Assembly: GCA_028824575.1 (NCBI GenBank) | Contig: JAPPDN010000203.1 | Span: 1-6,999 of the forward strand | Length of the DNA stretch: 6,999 bases | Source: Candidatus Poribacteria bacterium | GTDB taxonomy: Bacteria; Poribacteria; WGA-4E; WGA-3G | Direction of reading: 5' to 3' | Shown here: positions 1 through 4,621 of the stretch, piece after piece | How positions within the stretch are numbered: position 1 is the stretch's first letter | Layout: every line of letters starts with the position of its first letter | Translations under genes and position numbers: made by a program | The notes under the pieces: model-generated | Told to the model about the DNA's origin: nothing | The model's database searches: none | Seen by the model: the letters and a program-made list of their open reading frames with translations, nothing else

Positions 1-960
1 CGCACCGTTATCCGTACACAAGTTCATTGGCGGATAATAGACTTCGGCACCGATCTCCACAGCAGCGGTTTTCAGCGAAGCGCGAAGCGCGCTATTTGCA
101 GCAACCCCACCGGTTAATGTTATCGTTTTGGCACCAGTAGATTTCGCAGCGTGGATCGACTTGTAAGTTAGGACATCAACAACAGCAGCCTGAAAACTCG
201 CTGCAATATCTTCAACGGTTACCGTATCAGGGTTTGCATCTTTAGTGGCCTCTTGTCCGTTTTCTACAAGTGCGCCTGCGCGCCGTGCTTTCTCTACAAA
301 ATAACGGACTGAGGTCTTGATACCGCTAAAACTGAACTGGTAATCCCCGCTATTACGCATCGGTCTCGGGAATTTTATCGCTGAAGGGTTCCCTTTCTGC
401 GCGAGATCATCAATGATTTTACCGCCCGGAAAACCGAGTCCAAGGTACTTAGCAACCTTATCGTAGACCTCGCCAGCGGCATCGTCTTGCGTACTTCCTA
501 AAACCTTATATTGCCACCCTTCGTGAACTTCTACGAGCAGGGTATGTCCGCCAGAGACTGTGAGACAGACATGCGGAAACGTTAGCGTATCATGTACCAT
601 GTAATTGGCGTAGATATGCCCCTCAATATGATTGATACCGAGTAACGGCAGACCGTGACAATAAGCGAGGCTTTTCGCTGCTGCGACACCGACAAGCAGT
701 GCCCCGATTAACCCGGGGCGATTCGTTACGGCTATCGCTTCCAAATCTTTAAATGTGACATCCGCCTCCGCTAACGCCCTACTGACAATGTAGTTAATGG
801 CTTCAATGTGTTTGCGGGATGCGAGTTCCGGGACGATGCCACCGTATTCTTGGTGTGCCTCAACCTGTGAAGCGACAACATTAGAAAGCACTTCTTTGCC
901 ATCCACAACAACCGCGGCGGCGGTTTCATCACATGAGGTATCAATGCCAAGTATTTTCAT
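1..960 (-). CDS. tsaD: tRNA N6-adenosine threonylcarbamoyltransferase TsaD (3' end cut by window edge)
   Basis: TsaD (Gcp/YgjD/Kae1 family) transfers the threonylcarbamoyl group from threonylcarbamoyl-AMP to A37 of ANN-decoding tRNAs, working in the cytoplasm with TsaB and TsaE. I translated 320 codons from the ATG at 960; the frame is open to base 1. The start MKILGIDTSCDET is the ASKHA phosphate-binding opening. The metal-binding HIEGH gives H111 and H115, SGGHT lies at 136-140, the GEVYDKVAKYLG block at 173-184, FSGIKTS at 221-227 and GGVAAN at 294-299. CTDNGA at 315-320 contains D317, the third metal ligand, so the whole active site is present. Relatives are about 340 aa, so roughly 20 codons are missing. 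Residues about 226-250 form a longer, charged loop than in E. coli TsaD, and the usual GPGL motif reads RPGL (91-94). The start follows the DUF2283 gene by 19 nt with no strong Shine-Dalgarno, suggesting co-transcription. Confidence 0.97.
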   Translation of the reverse strand, partial: MKILGIDTSCDETAAAVVVDGKEVLSNVVASQVEAHQEYGGIVPELASRKHIEAINYIVSRALAEADVTFKDLEAIAVTNRPGLIGALLVGVAAAKSLAYCHGLPLLGINHIEGHIYANYMVHDTLTFPHVCLTVSGGHTLLVEVHEGWQYKVLGSTQDDAAGEVYDKVAKYLGLGFPGGKIIDDLAQKGNPSAIKFPRPMRNSGDYQFSFSGIKTSVRYFVEKARRAGALVENGQEATKDANPDTVTVEDIAASFQAAVVDVLTYKSIHAAKSTGAKTITLTGGVAANSALRASLKTAAVEIGAEVYYPPMNLCTDNGA

Positions 961-979
961 ATTTTTCAGATAAATTTCA

Positions 980-1216
980 TCATTCTTCGTTTAACTGCGA
1001 ACGAGCGGAAATCGGTAAATGAAATAACTCATCGCGGAACAAGCGCGTGGAGAAGAACAAAACTTCAAGATTCTCAATATCTCCTGTATCTGGATTGAAA
1101 CGCGCGATGATCTCATCAGCAAGCTCTTCGCTCTCCTGTTCTGGATATGGAGGGCAAGTGTTCACGTACAAAATATCGGCATCTCTGTCATATTGAAAGG
1201 TTAGGTTGGTTTCCAT
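980..1216 (-). CDS. DUF2283-type small protein
   Basis: A 78-aa cytoplasmic protein with no signal peptide or membrane segment. The opening FQYDRDADILYV (7-18) matches the DUF2283 hallmark (YD.EAD.LYI), and ADEIIARFNPDTGDIENLEVL (33-53) matches its second half, where an acidic turn precedes a strand of the type G-x-I-x-x-L/I-E-I-L. The function of DUF2283 is unknown. Some members sit beside small toxins such as DUF4258, but no such partner is visible here, so an antitoxin role is not supported. The protein is a little longer than the usual 50-70 aa, with an extra C-terminal tail (about 57-78) ending in acidic residues. It sits 37 nt after dprA and 19 nt before tsaD, all on one strand, which suggests one transcript. 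The ATG at 1216 has only a weak GAG-containing ribosome site. Confidence 0.8.
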   Translation of the reverse strand: METNLTFQYDRDADILYVNTCPPYPEQESEELADEIIARFNPDTGDIENLEVLFFSTRLFRDELFHLPISARSQLNEE

Positions 1217-1253
1217 TCAATATCTCAATTTCTCTCTACGATGCGGCAATTTA

Positions 1254-2468
1254 TTAACCGTTCTTAGTGAATTGTTTGCCCGGCAATTGTTGAATGATGC
1301 CTTTGAGTTCCAGCATCAGAAGGACACTCGACACCTGACCAATCGGTAGTTGTGTTGTCCGAACGATCGTATCAATATGTGATGAGGGTGCCTCGATAGC
1401 GTCAAAGACTGTTCTCTCGTCCGGTGTTAAACCCGGTGGCGGCGCGCTCTGGATGGGTTGTTGCACTTTAGCGGGAGATTGTGCGGCTGCAGGTTTTGGA
1501 TCGCTTTTTTCAGTGGGTTGTTCTTGTGAAGATTCCGTCTCTGCACCCGGCATCTGCGATGTTGGCACATCGGACTGGATTCGGTTTAATGCGTACGGTG
1601 GTAGTTCATTGAGGAGGTCGTCCACAGTATTGATGAGTTTCGCGCCGTTGTTAATCAACTTGTGGGTGCCGGTTGAGAGTTCAGAAAAGATCTCTCCGGG
1701 TACAGCGAAGACTTCTCTGCCCTGTTCACCAGCGAGACGTGCGGTAATGAGTGCGCCGCTTCGGTTTGACGCTTCCACGACAACAGTACCAAGCGTTAGC
1801 CCGCTGATGATACGGTTCCGGCGTGGAAAATTCCTCGGTTTCGGCTTGACACCCATCGGGAATTCGGAAATTAGCGCGCCAGACTCCGTAATTTTCTCAG
1901 CGAGATCACTATTTGTTGCAGGATAGATAAAACTCAAGCCGCTGCCCATCACAGCGATTGTTCTGCCACCGGCTTCCAATGCGCCGCGATGCGCCGAGGT
2001 ATCAATACCTCTCGCTAATCCACTAACGATCGTGAGTCCGCGCTGTGCAAGTTGATAACTCAGTCGATAACTCACCTTTCGTCCGTAATCTTTCGCATCG
2101 CGAGAACCGACGATCGAAAGGCTGAGTGAGTCTTCCAGCGTGAGTTCACCTCTGATATACAGCACGAGAGGCGGTGTATCAATTTCCTTCAAGCACTGCG
2201 GATATGCGGCATCATAAAGCGTCAGGACCTGACAATCGTATTCGCGTATTAATTCCAATTCGCGTTCTATAGGATACTGAATAGGTTTACGCTTCAGGAG
2301 GTCCAGCATCGCAGGCGAAAGTTGGTCTATCTTTTCGAGTTCGTCGGGTGTCGCCTGAAGTGTGCGCGCTGCGCTCCCAAAAGCATCGCGCAGGCGTTGA
2401 ACGGTTTTTAGTCCAACCCCTTGAATCATGTTTAGATGAATTAGGCTGATTGTTTCGTTAGAAAGCAT
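1254..2468 (-). CDS. dprA: DNA-processing protein DprA (Smf)
   Basis: DprA binds incoming single-stranded DNA and loads RecA during natural transformation; it is also found in many bacteria not known to be competent. The 404-aa product has the full three-part form. An N-terminal SAM/HhH-like region (1-65, IQGVGLKTVQRL) is followed by the Rossmann-like core (about 70-290) with SIVGSRDAKDYG (118-129), SGLARGIDTSAHRGAL (149-164), ISEFPMG..PKPRNFPRRNRIISG (200-223) and SGALITARLAGEQGREVFAVPG (237-258). A Pro/Gln/Ser/Glu-rich linker at about 298-346 leads to a winged-helix domain (347-400, LTPDERTVFDAI to LKGIIQQLPGKQF). Nothing appears broken. The ATG at 2468 is preceded by repeat DNA reading CTCCTAAAA, not by a Shine-Dalgarno, and an in-frame stop lies five codons upstream, so the start cannot be moved outward. 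M14 is an alternative start but would cut the HhH region. Read-through from the lipoprotein genes is plausible. Confidence 0.97.
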   Translation of the reverse strand: MLSNETISLIHLNMIQGVGLKTVQRLRDAFGSAARTLQATPDELEKIDQLSPAMLDLLKRKPIQYPIERELELIREYDCQVLTLYDAAYPQCLKEIDTPPLVLYIRGELTLEDSLSLSIVGSRDAKDYGRKVSYRLSYQLAQRGLTIVSGLARGIDTSAHRGALEAGGRTIAVMGSGLSFIYPATNSDLAEKITESGALISEFPMGVKPKPRNFPRRNRIISGLTLGTVVVEASNRSGALITARLAGEQGREVFAVPGEIFSELSTGTHKLINNGAKLINTVDDLLNELPPYALNRIQSDVPTSQMPGAETESSQEQPTEKSDPKPAAAQSPAKVQQPIQSAPPPGLTPDERTVFDAIEAPSSHIDTIVRTTQLPIGQVSSVLLMLELKGIIQQLPGKQFTKNG

Positions 2469-2575
2469 TTTTAGGAGTTGTCAGTTTTAGGAGTCGTCGG
2501 TTGTCAGTCATCAGTTTTCAGTTACAAGATTCCTCTTAACTGAAAACTGATAACTATTCCTCCGATAACTGCCAG
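2469..2575. repeat. Composite intergenic repeat (tandem 16-mers, heptads and inverted repeat)
   Basis: This gap between the second lipoprotein gene and dprA is almost entirely repetitive. TTTTAGGAGTTGTCAG (2469-2484) is followed directly by TTTTAGGAGTCGTCGG (2485-2500), matching at 14 of 16 positions. Next come three 7-bp units sharing CAG: TTGTCAG (2501-2507), TCATCAG (2508-2514) and TTTTCAG (2515-2521). A 15-bp perfect inverted repeat follows, then imperfect copies (CTATTCCTCCGATAACTG) to about 2575. From memory such TCAGTTTTCAGTTA-type DNA is multicopy in some uncultured phyla and cyanobacteria; copy number cannot be judged from one window. It abuts the dprA ATG. Confidence 0.75.
2510..2551. 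repeat. Perfect 15-bp inverted repeat / hairpin
   Basis: ATCAGTTTTCAGTTA (2510-2524) and TAACTGAAAACTGAT (2537-2551) are exact reverse complements separated by a 12-nt loop. In RNA this forms a stable stem between the second lipoprotein stop codon and dprA. No T-run follows on the minus strand, so it is not a canonical intrinsic terminator. It may instead be an attenuator, an mRNA-end stabiliser or simply the core of a small repeat element. Confidence 0.85.
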
Positions 2576-2586
2576 TGGTTCTGGTG

Positions 2587-3174
2587 CTATTCCGCTGTTC
2601 CTGCTTCCATCGGGTCCAGGGGGAGTGCATAATAGAGTTCAATCTCTTGAATTTTCTTGTACTCCTGCATACTCGGTGCGCCGGTTTCGCCGCGTGTTGA
2701 GCGTTTCTGCCCGCCGACGCGCCGTGAATCCCAACGCCGTGGTACTTTGAGGCGAAACTTAGTCGTTACAATTGGGTCCCTCAAGGTAAACGTGTAAACA
2801 GGCCGCATGTTGTCTCGGACATGTTTTACCGTGATCCATTCTCCTTCATCATCCATATACTGTACGAAGAAGAATTCCAGCTGCCCTGGCTCGGCTTTCA
2901 CGACGACTTGTTGAATTGTCTGTGGCTGTCGCCATTTGAGAACCGCCTCGGTGTAATCATCAGATTCCTGCTGGGATGCTTCATCCTTTTCATCTTCGAG
3001 AATAGGTCCCGTCTCTCCAACGGAGTACATATTATCGTCATGGTACTTTGTATCCTCACTCGTAGCGTCAAGTGCGATATTTTTGCTCCGGTTAAACGAA
3101 GGGTTCGAGGCGAGAATACAGCCTGATAACCCAACCACTACACAGAGGGTCATCAAGAATAATATAAAACGCAT
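2587..3174 (-). CDS. Putative discoidin-like (F5/8 type C-like) envelope lipoprotein B
   Basis: A 195-aa predicted lipoprotein of unknown function. It begins MRFILFLMTLCVVVGLSGC: a short basic start, a hydrophobic core and a lipobox LSGC with C19 as the lipid-bearing residue. The +2 residue is Ile rather than Asp, which under the E. coli Lol rule would favour the outer membrane. Residues 28-75 are polar and acidic (EDEKDEASQQESDD). Residues 76-182 look like the beta-strand order of a discoidin domain: VLKWRQPQTIQQVVVKA (78-94), LEFFFVQYMDDEGEW (99-113), PVYTFTLRDPIVTTKFRLKV (125-144) and final strand KIQEIELYY (174-182). An Arg-rich loop occupies 146-161. I chose the ATG at 3174 because AAGGAGA lies 6 nt upstream and the signal peptide then starts at residue 1; extending the frame to 3273 adds 33 residues that bury it. 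The fold call rests on pattern only. It is probably a paralogue of lipoprotein A just upstream. Confidence 0.72.
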   Translation of the reverse strand: MRFILFLMTLCVVVGLSGCILASNPSFNRSKNIALDATSEDTKYHDDNMYSVGETGPILEDEKDEASQQESDDYTEAVLKWRQPQTIQQVVVKAEPGQLEFFFVQYMDDEGEWITVKHVRDNMRPVYTFTLRDPIVTTKFRLKVPRRWDSRRVGGQKRSTRGETGAPSMQEYKKIQEIELYYALPLDPMEAGTAE

Positions 3175-3180
3175 ATATTG

Positions 3181-3187
3181 TCTCCTT
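3181..3187 (-). promoter_or_regulatory. Shine-Dalgarno deciding the lipoprotein B start
   Basis: The minus strand reads AAGGAGA, then 6 nt (CAATAT), then ATG. This strong site fixes translation at 3174 rather than at the farther upstream candidate at 3273. Confidence 0.85.
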
Positions 3188-3233
3188 GTCACGGATAACG
3201 ACACGGCTGCCGCTCCGGATAGCATGAAGTTGA

Positions 3234-3257
3234 GGCGGCGTTGTAGAAACAACCGCC
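3234..3257. repeat. Bulged hairpin upstream of lipoprotein B
   Basis: On the plus strand GGCG(GC)GTTGT pairs with ACAACCGCC around the tetraloop AGAA (3245-3248): 5 bp, a 2-nt bulge, then 4 GC-rich bp. It lies 59 nt upstream of the lipoprotein B start, within the 230-nt gap after lipoprotein A. No T-run follows on either strand, so it is not a typical terminator. Its role is unknown. Confidence 0.5.
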
Positions 3258-3300
3258 TTGGTATCAGAGCCATTCAGTTTTTGGTTTTTCGGCACTTTTG

Positions 3301-3331
3301 TCGGAGAGGTCGCGATTCGGAGATCGCTCCT
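3301..3331. repeat. Small GCGAT/ATCGC hairpin repeat candidate
   Basis: The minus strand reads GTAGGAGCGATCTCCGAATC then GCGACCTCTCCGA. GCGAT (3312-3316) and ATCGC (3323-3327) form a 5-bp hairpin with a 6-nt loop, and TCGGAGA occurs twice (3301-3307 and 3317-3323). From memory, GTAGGAGCGA..TCGCGACC units are abundant intergenic repeats in Poribacteria-like genomes. Only one copy is seen here, so the repeat status is inferred. Confidence 0.45.
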
Positions 3332-3404
3332 ACAGTATTGGAACTTTCAGAGATGTCTTCTAAAAAAGAATTGAATGACTCTGGCATCGGTATCAATTTC
3401 TATG

Positions 3405-3422
3405 TTACTCTAATTGGAGTAA
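3405..3422. repeat. Near-perfect palindrome covering the lipoprotein A stop codon
   Basis: TTACTC (3405-3410) and GAGTAA (3417-3422) are exact inverted repeats around TAATTG. Only one of the nine pairings, T against G, deviates from perfect symmetry. The TAA stop of lipoprotein A is its first arm read on the minus strand. It is short and AT-rich and could arise by chance. Confidence 0.4.
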
Positions 3423-4040
3423 ATCATCAAGTTCTTTTTCCCGCTTATCGGTAGCTTCCTCTGCCTCTACCTGACCAGCAGTTTTGTAGCCGTAGAGTTC
3501 AATTTCTCGGATTTTAGCAGCTGCCCGGCGATTGGCATTCCATCCGCGGAATCCGCCAGACCTTGCGCGTTGCTGTCGGTTTAGCAAGGCATCATCTTTG
3601 GTGCCCAAAACCCGTAGCCGGATTCGGTTTGTCGGAAACGGGATCAACAGCGAAACTTGAAATGGACTCTGCTTGACGCTTTTCACATCCTTAATAAGCT
3701 GCCAATCCGCTTCAACCGCGATACTCCCTTTATCGGCGTAAATATCAAACGCTGACAAATTATCCGAGTGTATGACAATCCGACGGATGACCTTTTTTTC
3801 CGGCAATGTAACAATTACCTGCGATGCAGCATTCGCCCCCATGAAGCCTTCCATACTCGCGGGGAACGTTGTTTCACCGATGGTGTTCAATTTGCCATCA
3901 ATCATTTGTGGACTCGTAGACTGTACACCTTCCATGAGGGCGTAATTGTCGCTCCACTCCTGCTCCGAAAAAAGAGCACTGCATCCGGTCATGAGAATCA
4001 AACAAATTAATGAGAAGGCTACTGTGAATTGATAAAACAT
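3405..4040 (-). CDS. Putative discoidin-like (F5/8 type C-like) envelope lipoprotein A
   Basis: A 211-aa predicted lipoprotein of unknown function. The N-terminus MFYQFTVAFSLICLILMTGC has a hydrophobic core and lipobox LMTGC with C20 as the lipidation site; +2 is Ser, consistent with the outer membrane by the E. coli rule. Residues 33-185 follow a discoidin-like pattern: ALMEGVQSTSPQMIDGK (34-50), QVIVTLPEKKVIRRIVIHSDN (74-94), FDIYADKG (98-105), the W113 strand, NRIRLRVLG (138-146) and final strand KIREIELYGY (176-185). An Arg/Gly-rich loop, RQQRARSGGFRGWNANRR (155-172), lies before the last strand. A charged, probably helical tail follows (190-211). The ATG at 4040 was chosen because AAGGAG ends 6 nt upstream; the TTG at 4046 abuts the GGAG and is not credible. 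It is the first gene after the promoter at 4223-4251 and precedes the similar lipoprotein B by 230 nt. Discoidin domains often bind glycans or cell surfaces, but no ligand can be named here. Confidence 0.75.
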   Translation of the reverse strand: MFYQFTVAFSLICLILMTGCSALFSEQEWSDNYALMEGVQSTSPQMIDGKLNTIGETTFPASMEGFMGANAASQVIVTLPEKKVIRRIVIHSDNLSAFDIYADKGSIAVEADWQLIKDVKSVKQSPFQVSLLIPFPTNRIRLRVLGTKDDALLNRQQRARSGGFRGWNANRRAAAKIREIELYGYKTAGQVEAEEATDKREKELDDLLQLE

Positions 4041-4216
4041 TTTCAACTCCTTTTTTAAGAAATGGCGTTATTCTTCTACCACTCGTGTCGCAGCTTTACG
4101 TGAGCCTACTTGGTCTATAGTGTCCAGAACGCGTATTCACAACCGGAATCCCCATCCGTTAGTGGGAAGGGACTTCTGGGAAGTACACACGCAACAGATG
4201 CCCGATCGAGTCGCTA
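4041..4216 (-). promoter_or_regulatory. Long structured 5' leader of lipoprotein A mRNA
   Basis: If transcription starts about 7 nt past the -10 box (near 4216), the leader is about 175 nt. Plus-strand coordinates show three pairings: ACTTC/GAAGT (4172-4176/4180-4184, 3-nt loop), CCAGAA/TTCTGG (4124-4129/4174-4179) and TCCCCA/TGGGAA (4149-4154/4163-4168, one wobble). The first two share bases 4174-4176 and exclude each other, while the third nests inside the second. This could be a switching leader, but short pairings like these also occur by chance. Confidence 0.4.
4047..4052 (-). promoter_or_regulatory. Shine-Dalgarno deciding the lipoprotein A start
   Basis: The minus strand reads AAGGAG, then TTGAAA, then ATG at 4040. 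The 6-nt spacing supports the ATG; the TTG at 4046 touches the site and leaves no spacer. Confidence 0.85.
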
Positions 4217-4222
4217 AGAAGT

Positions 4223-4251
4223 ATTTTACACGATTTTAGACGAAACGTCAA
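4223..4251 (-). promoter_or_regulatory. Predicted sigma70-type promoter for the lipoprotein unit
   Basis: On the minus strand TTGACG (4246-4251) and TAAAAT (4223-4228) are separated by exactly 17 bp, with each box one base off consensus. The region is AT-rich and followed by a gene-free leader into lipoprotein A, with no competing plus-strand gene. It is the best promoter seen in the window and would drive lipoproteins A and B and perhaps dprA, the DUF2283 gene and tsaD. Confidence 0.7.
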
Positions 4252-4264
4252 AAGAATTTTTGAC
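4239..4264. promoter_or_regulatory. Overlapping dyads at the -35 box (operator candidate)
   Basis: GTCAAAA (4247-4253) and TTTTGAC (4258-4264) form a perfect 7-bp dyad around GAAT, and GACG (4239-4242) / CGTC (4246-4249) form a second dyad around AAA. Both cover the -35 hexamer at 4246-4251. A dimeric repressor bound here would block RNA polymerase. No regulator gene lies in the window and no family-specific operator is recognised. Confidence 0.4.
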
Positions 4265-4519
4265 ATTTCAACGAAATAAGGATAGTTCCAATCCGCCATA
4301 AAGTTCAGAGCTTTAGTGGTGGGCATTCTCAAACACAAGAAGTTTTTGATATCATGCGTTCGTTAATACTCTCAAATGTCAAGGGATTATTGGGAGGGGT
4401 ATTTAGGGTAGGTTTTAGAATTATAGTAAAAGGGGAAACCCTGAAGAAACACCCAAGCAACTCCCTACGGATTTCGGCACCTACCGGAAAATCGAAGATA
4501 ATTGTTGGAGGGAGAAAGG

Positions 4520-4551
4520 TAAGCACCGCTAATGTAGATTAGCGGTGCTTA
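4520..4551 (-). terminator. Strong hairpin after cysS, probable terminator without a clear U-tract
   Basis: AAGCACCGCTAAT (4521-4533) and ATTAGCGGTGCTT (4538-4550) are perfect complements around a 4-nt loop, extended by the pair 4520/4551. It lies 70 nt past the cysS stop and before the promoter of the next unit, where a terminator is expected. On the minus strand the stem is followed by ACCTTTCTCCC, with only a short T-run, so termination may be weak, or the stem may protect an RNA 3' end. Confidence 0.55.
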
Positions 4552-4621
4552 TGGGGTATCGTATATAAATTATTGGTGGAAGGCTTGATGAGGGATTTGG
4601 GACTTCCCGCATCGCTTGCGG

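Larger units (their letters stand above)
4041..4621. other. Long gene-free region between cysS and lipoprotein A
   Basis: These 581 bases contain no credible protein-coding gene on either strand; the frames of 62-65 codons lack ribosome sites and recognisable motifs. From the cysS side, the contents are a strong hairpin (4520-4551), a G/C-skewed stretch at about 4381-4520 with a small GAAA-loop hairpin (AGGG/CCCT, 4431-4442), a 9-bp inverted pair TTGACATTT (4260-4268) / AAATGTCAA (4374-4382), the promoter region (4223-4251) and a structured leader. I see no tRNA or recognised riboswitch. The 4381-4520 part could hold a decayed element or small RNA, but nothing proves it. Confidence 0.6.

Noticed and set aside
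1453..1926. 157-codon plus-strand frame
   Set aside because: It lies wholly antisense to dprA; its Ser/Ala/Cys-rich product shows no family motif and reflects the codon pattern of dprA.
3175..3273. 33-residue N-terminal extension of lipoprotein B
   Set aside because: It would bury the signal peptide and lipobox internally; a strong Shine-Dalgarno sits 6 nt before the ATG at 3174, and the extension overlaps a hairpin.
2821..3454. Plus-strand frames of 101 and 123 codons across the lipoprotein B region
   Set aside because: Antisense to lipoprotein B and its hairpin-rich upstream gap; no start signal or domain.
4041..4046. TTG start two codons upstream for lipoprotein A
   Set aside because: The TTG directly touches GGAG, leaving no spacing; the ATG at 4040 has ideal 6-nt spacing.
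4096..4155. 19-codon minus-strand leader peptide in the lipoprotein A leader
   Set aside because: No ribosome binding site precedes its ATG and it has no run of one regulatory amino acid.
4260..4288. Plus-strand TTGACA with TAGTTC 17 bp downstream as a promoter
   Set aside because: The -10 is poor and no plus-strand gene follows; the hexamer is explained as half of the dyad next to the minus-strand promoter.
4420..4425. Perfect TATAAT on the minus strand as a second promoter
   Set aside because: No acceptable -35 hexamer is found at 16-18 bp; it may be chance in an AT-rich patch.
4329..4542. Small frames of 62 and 65 codons on opposite strands in the gene-free region
   Set aside because: They overlap each other on opposite strands, lack Shine-Dalgarno sites and show no family pattern.
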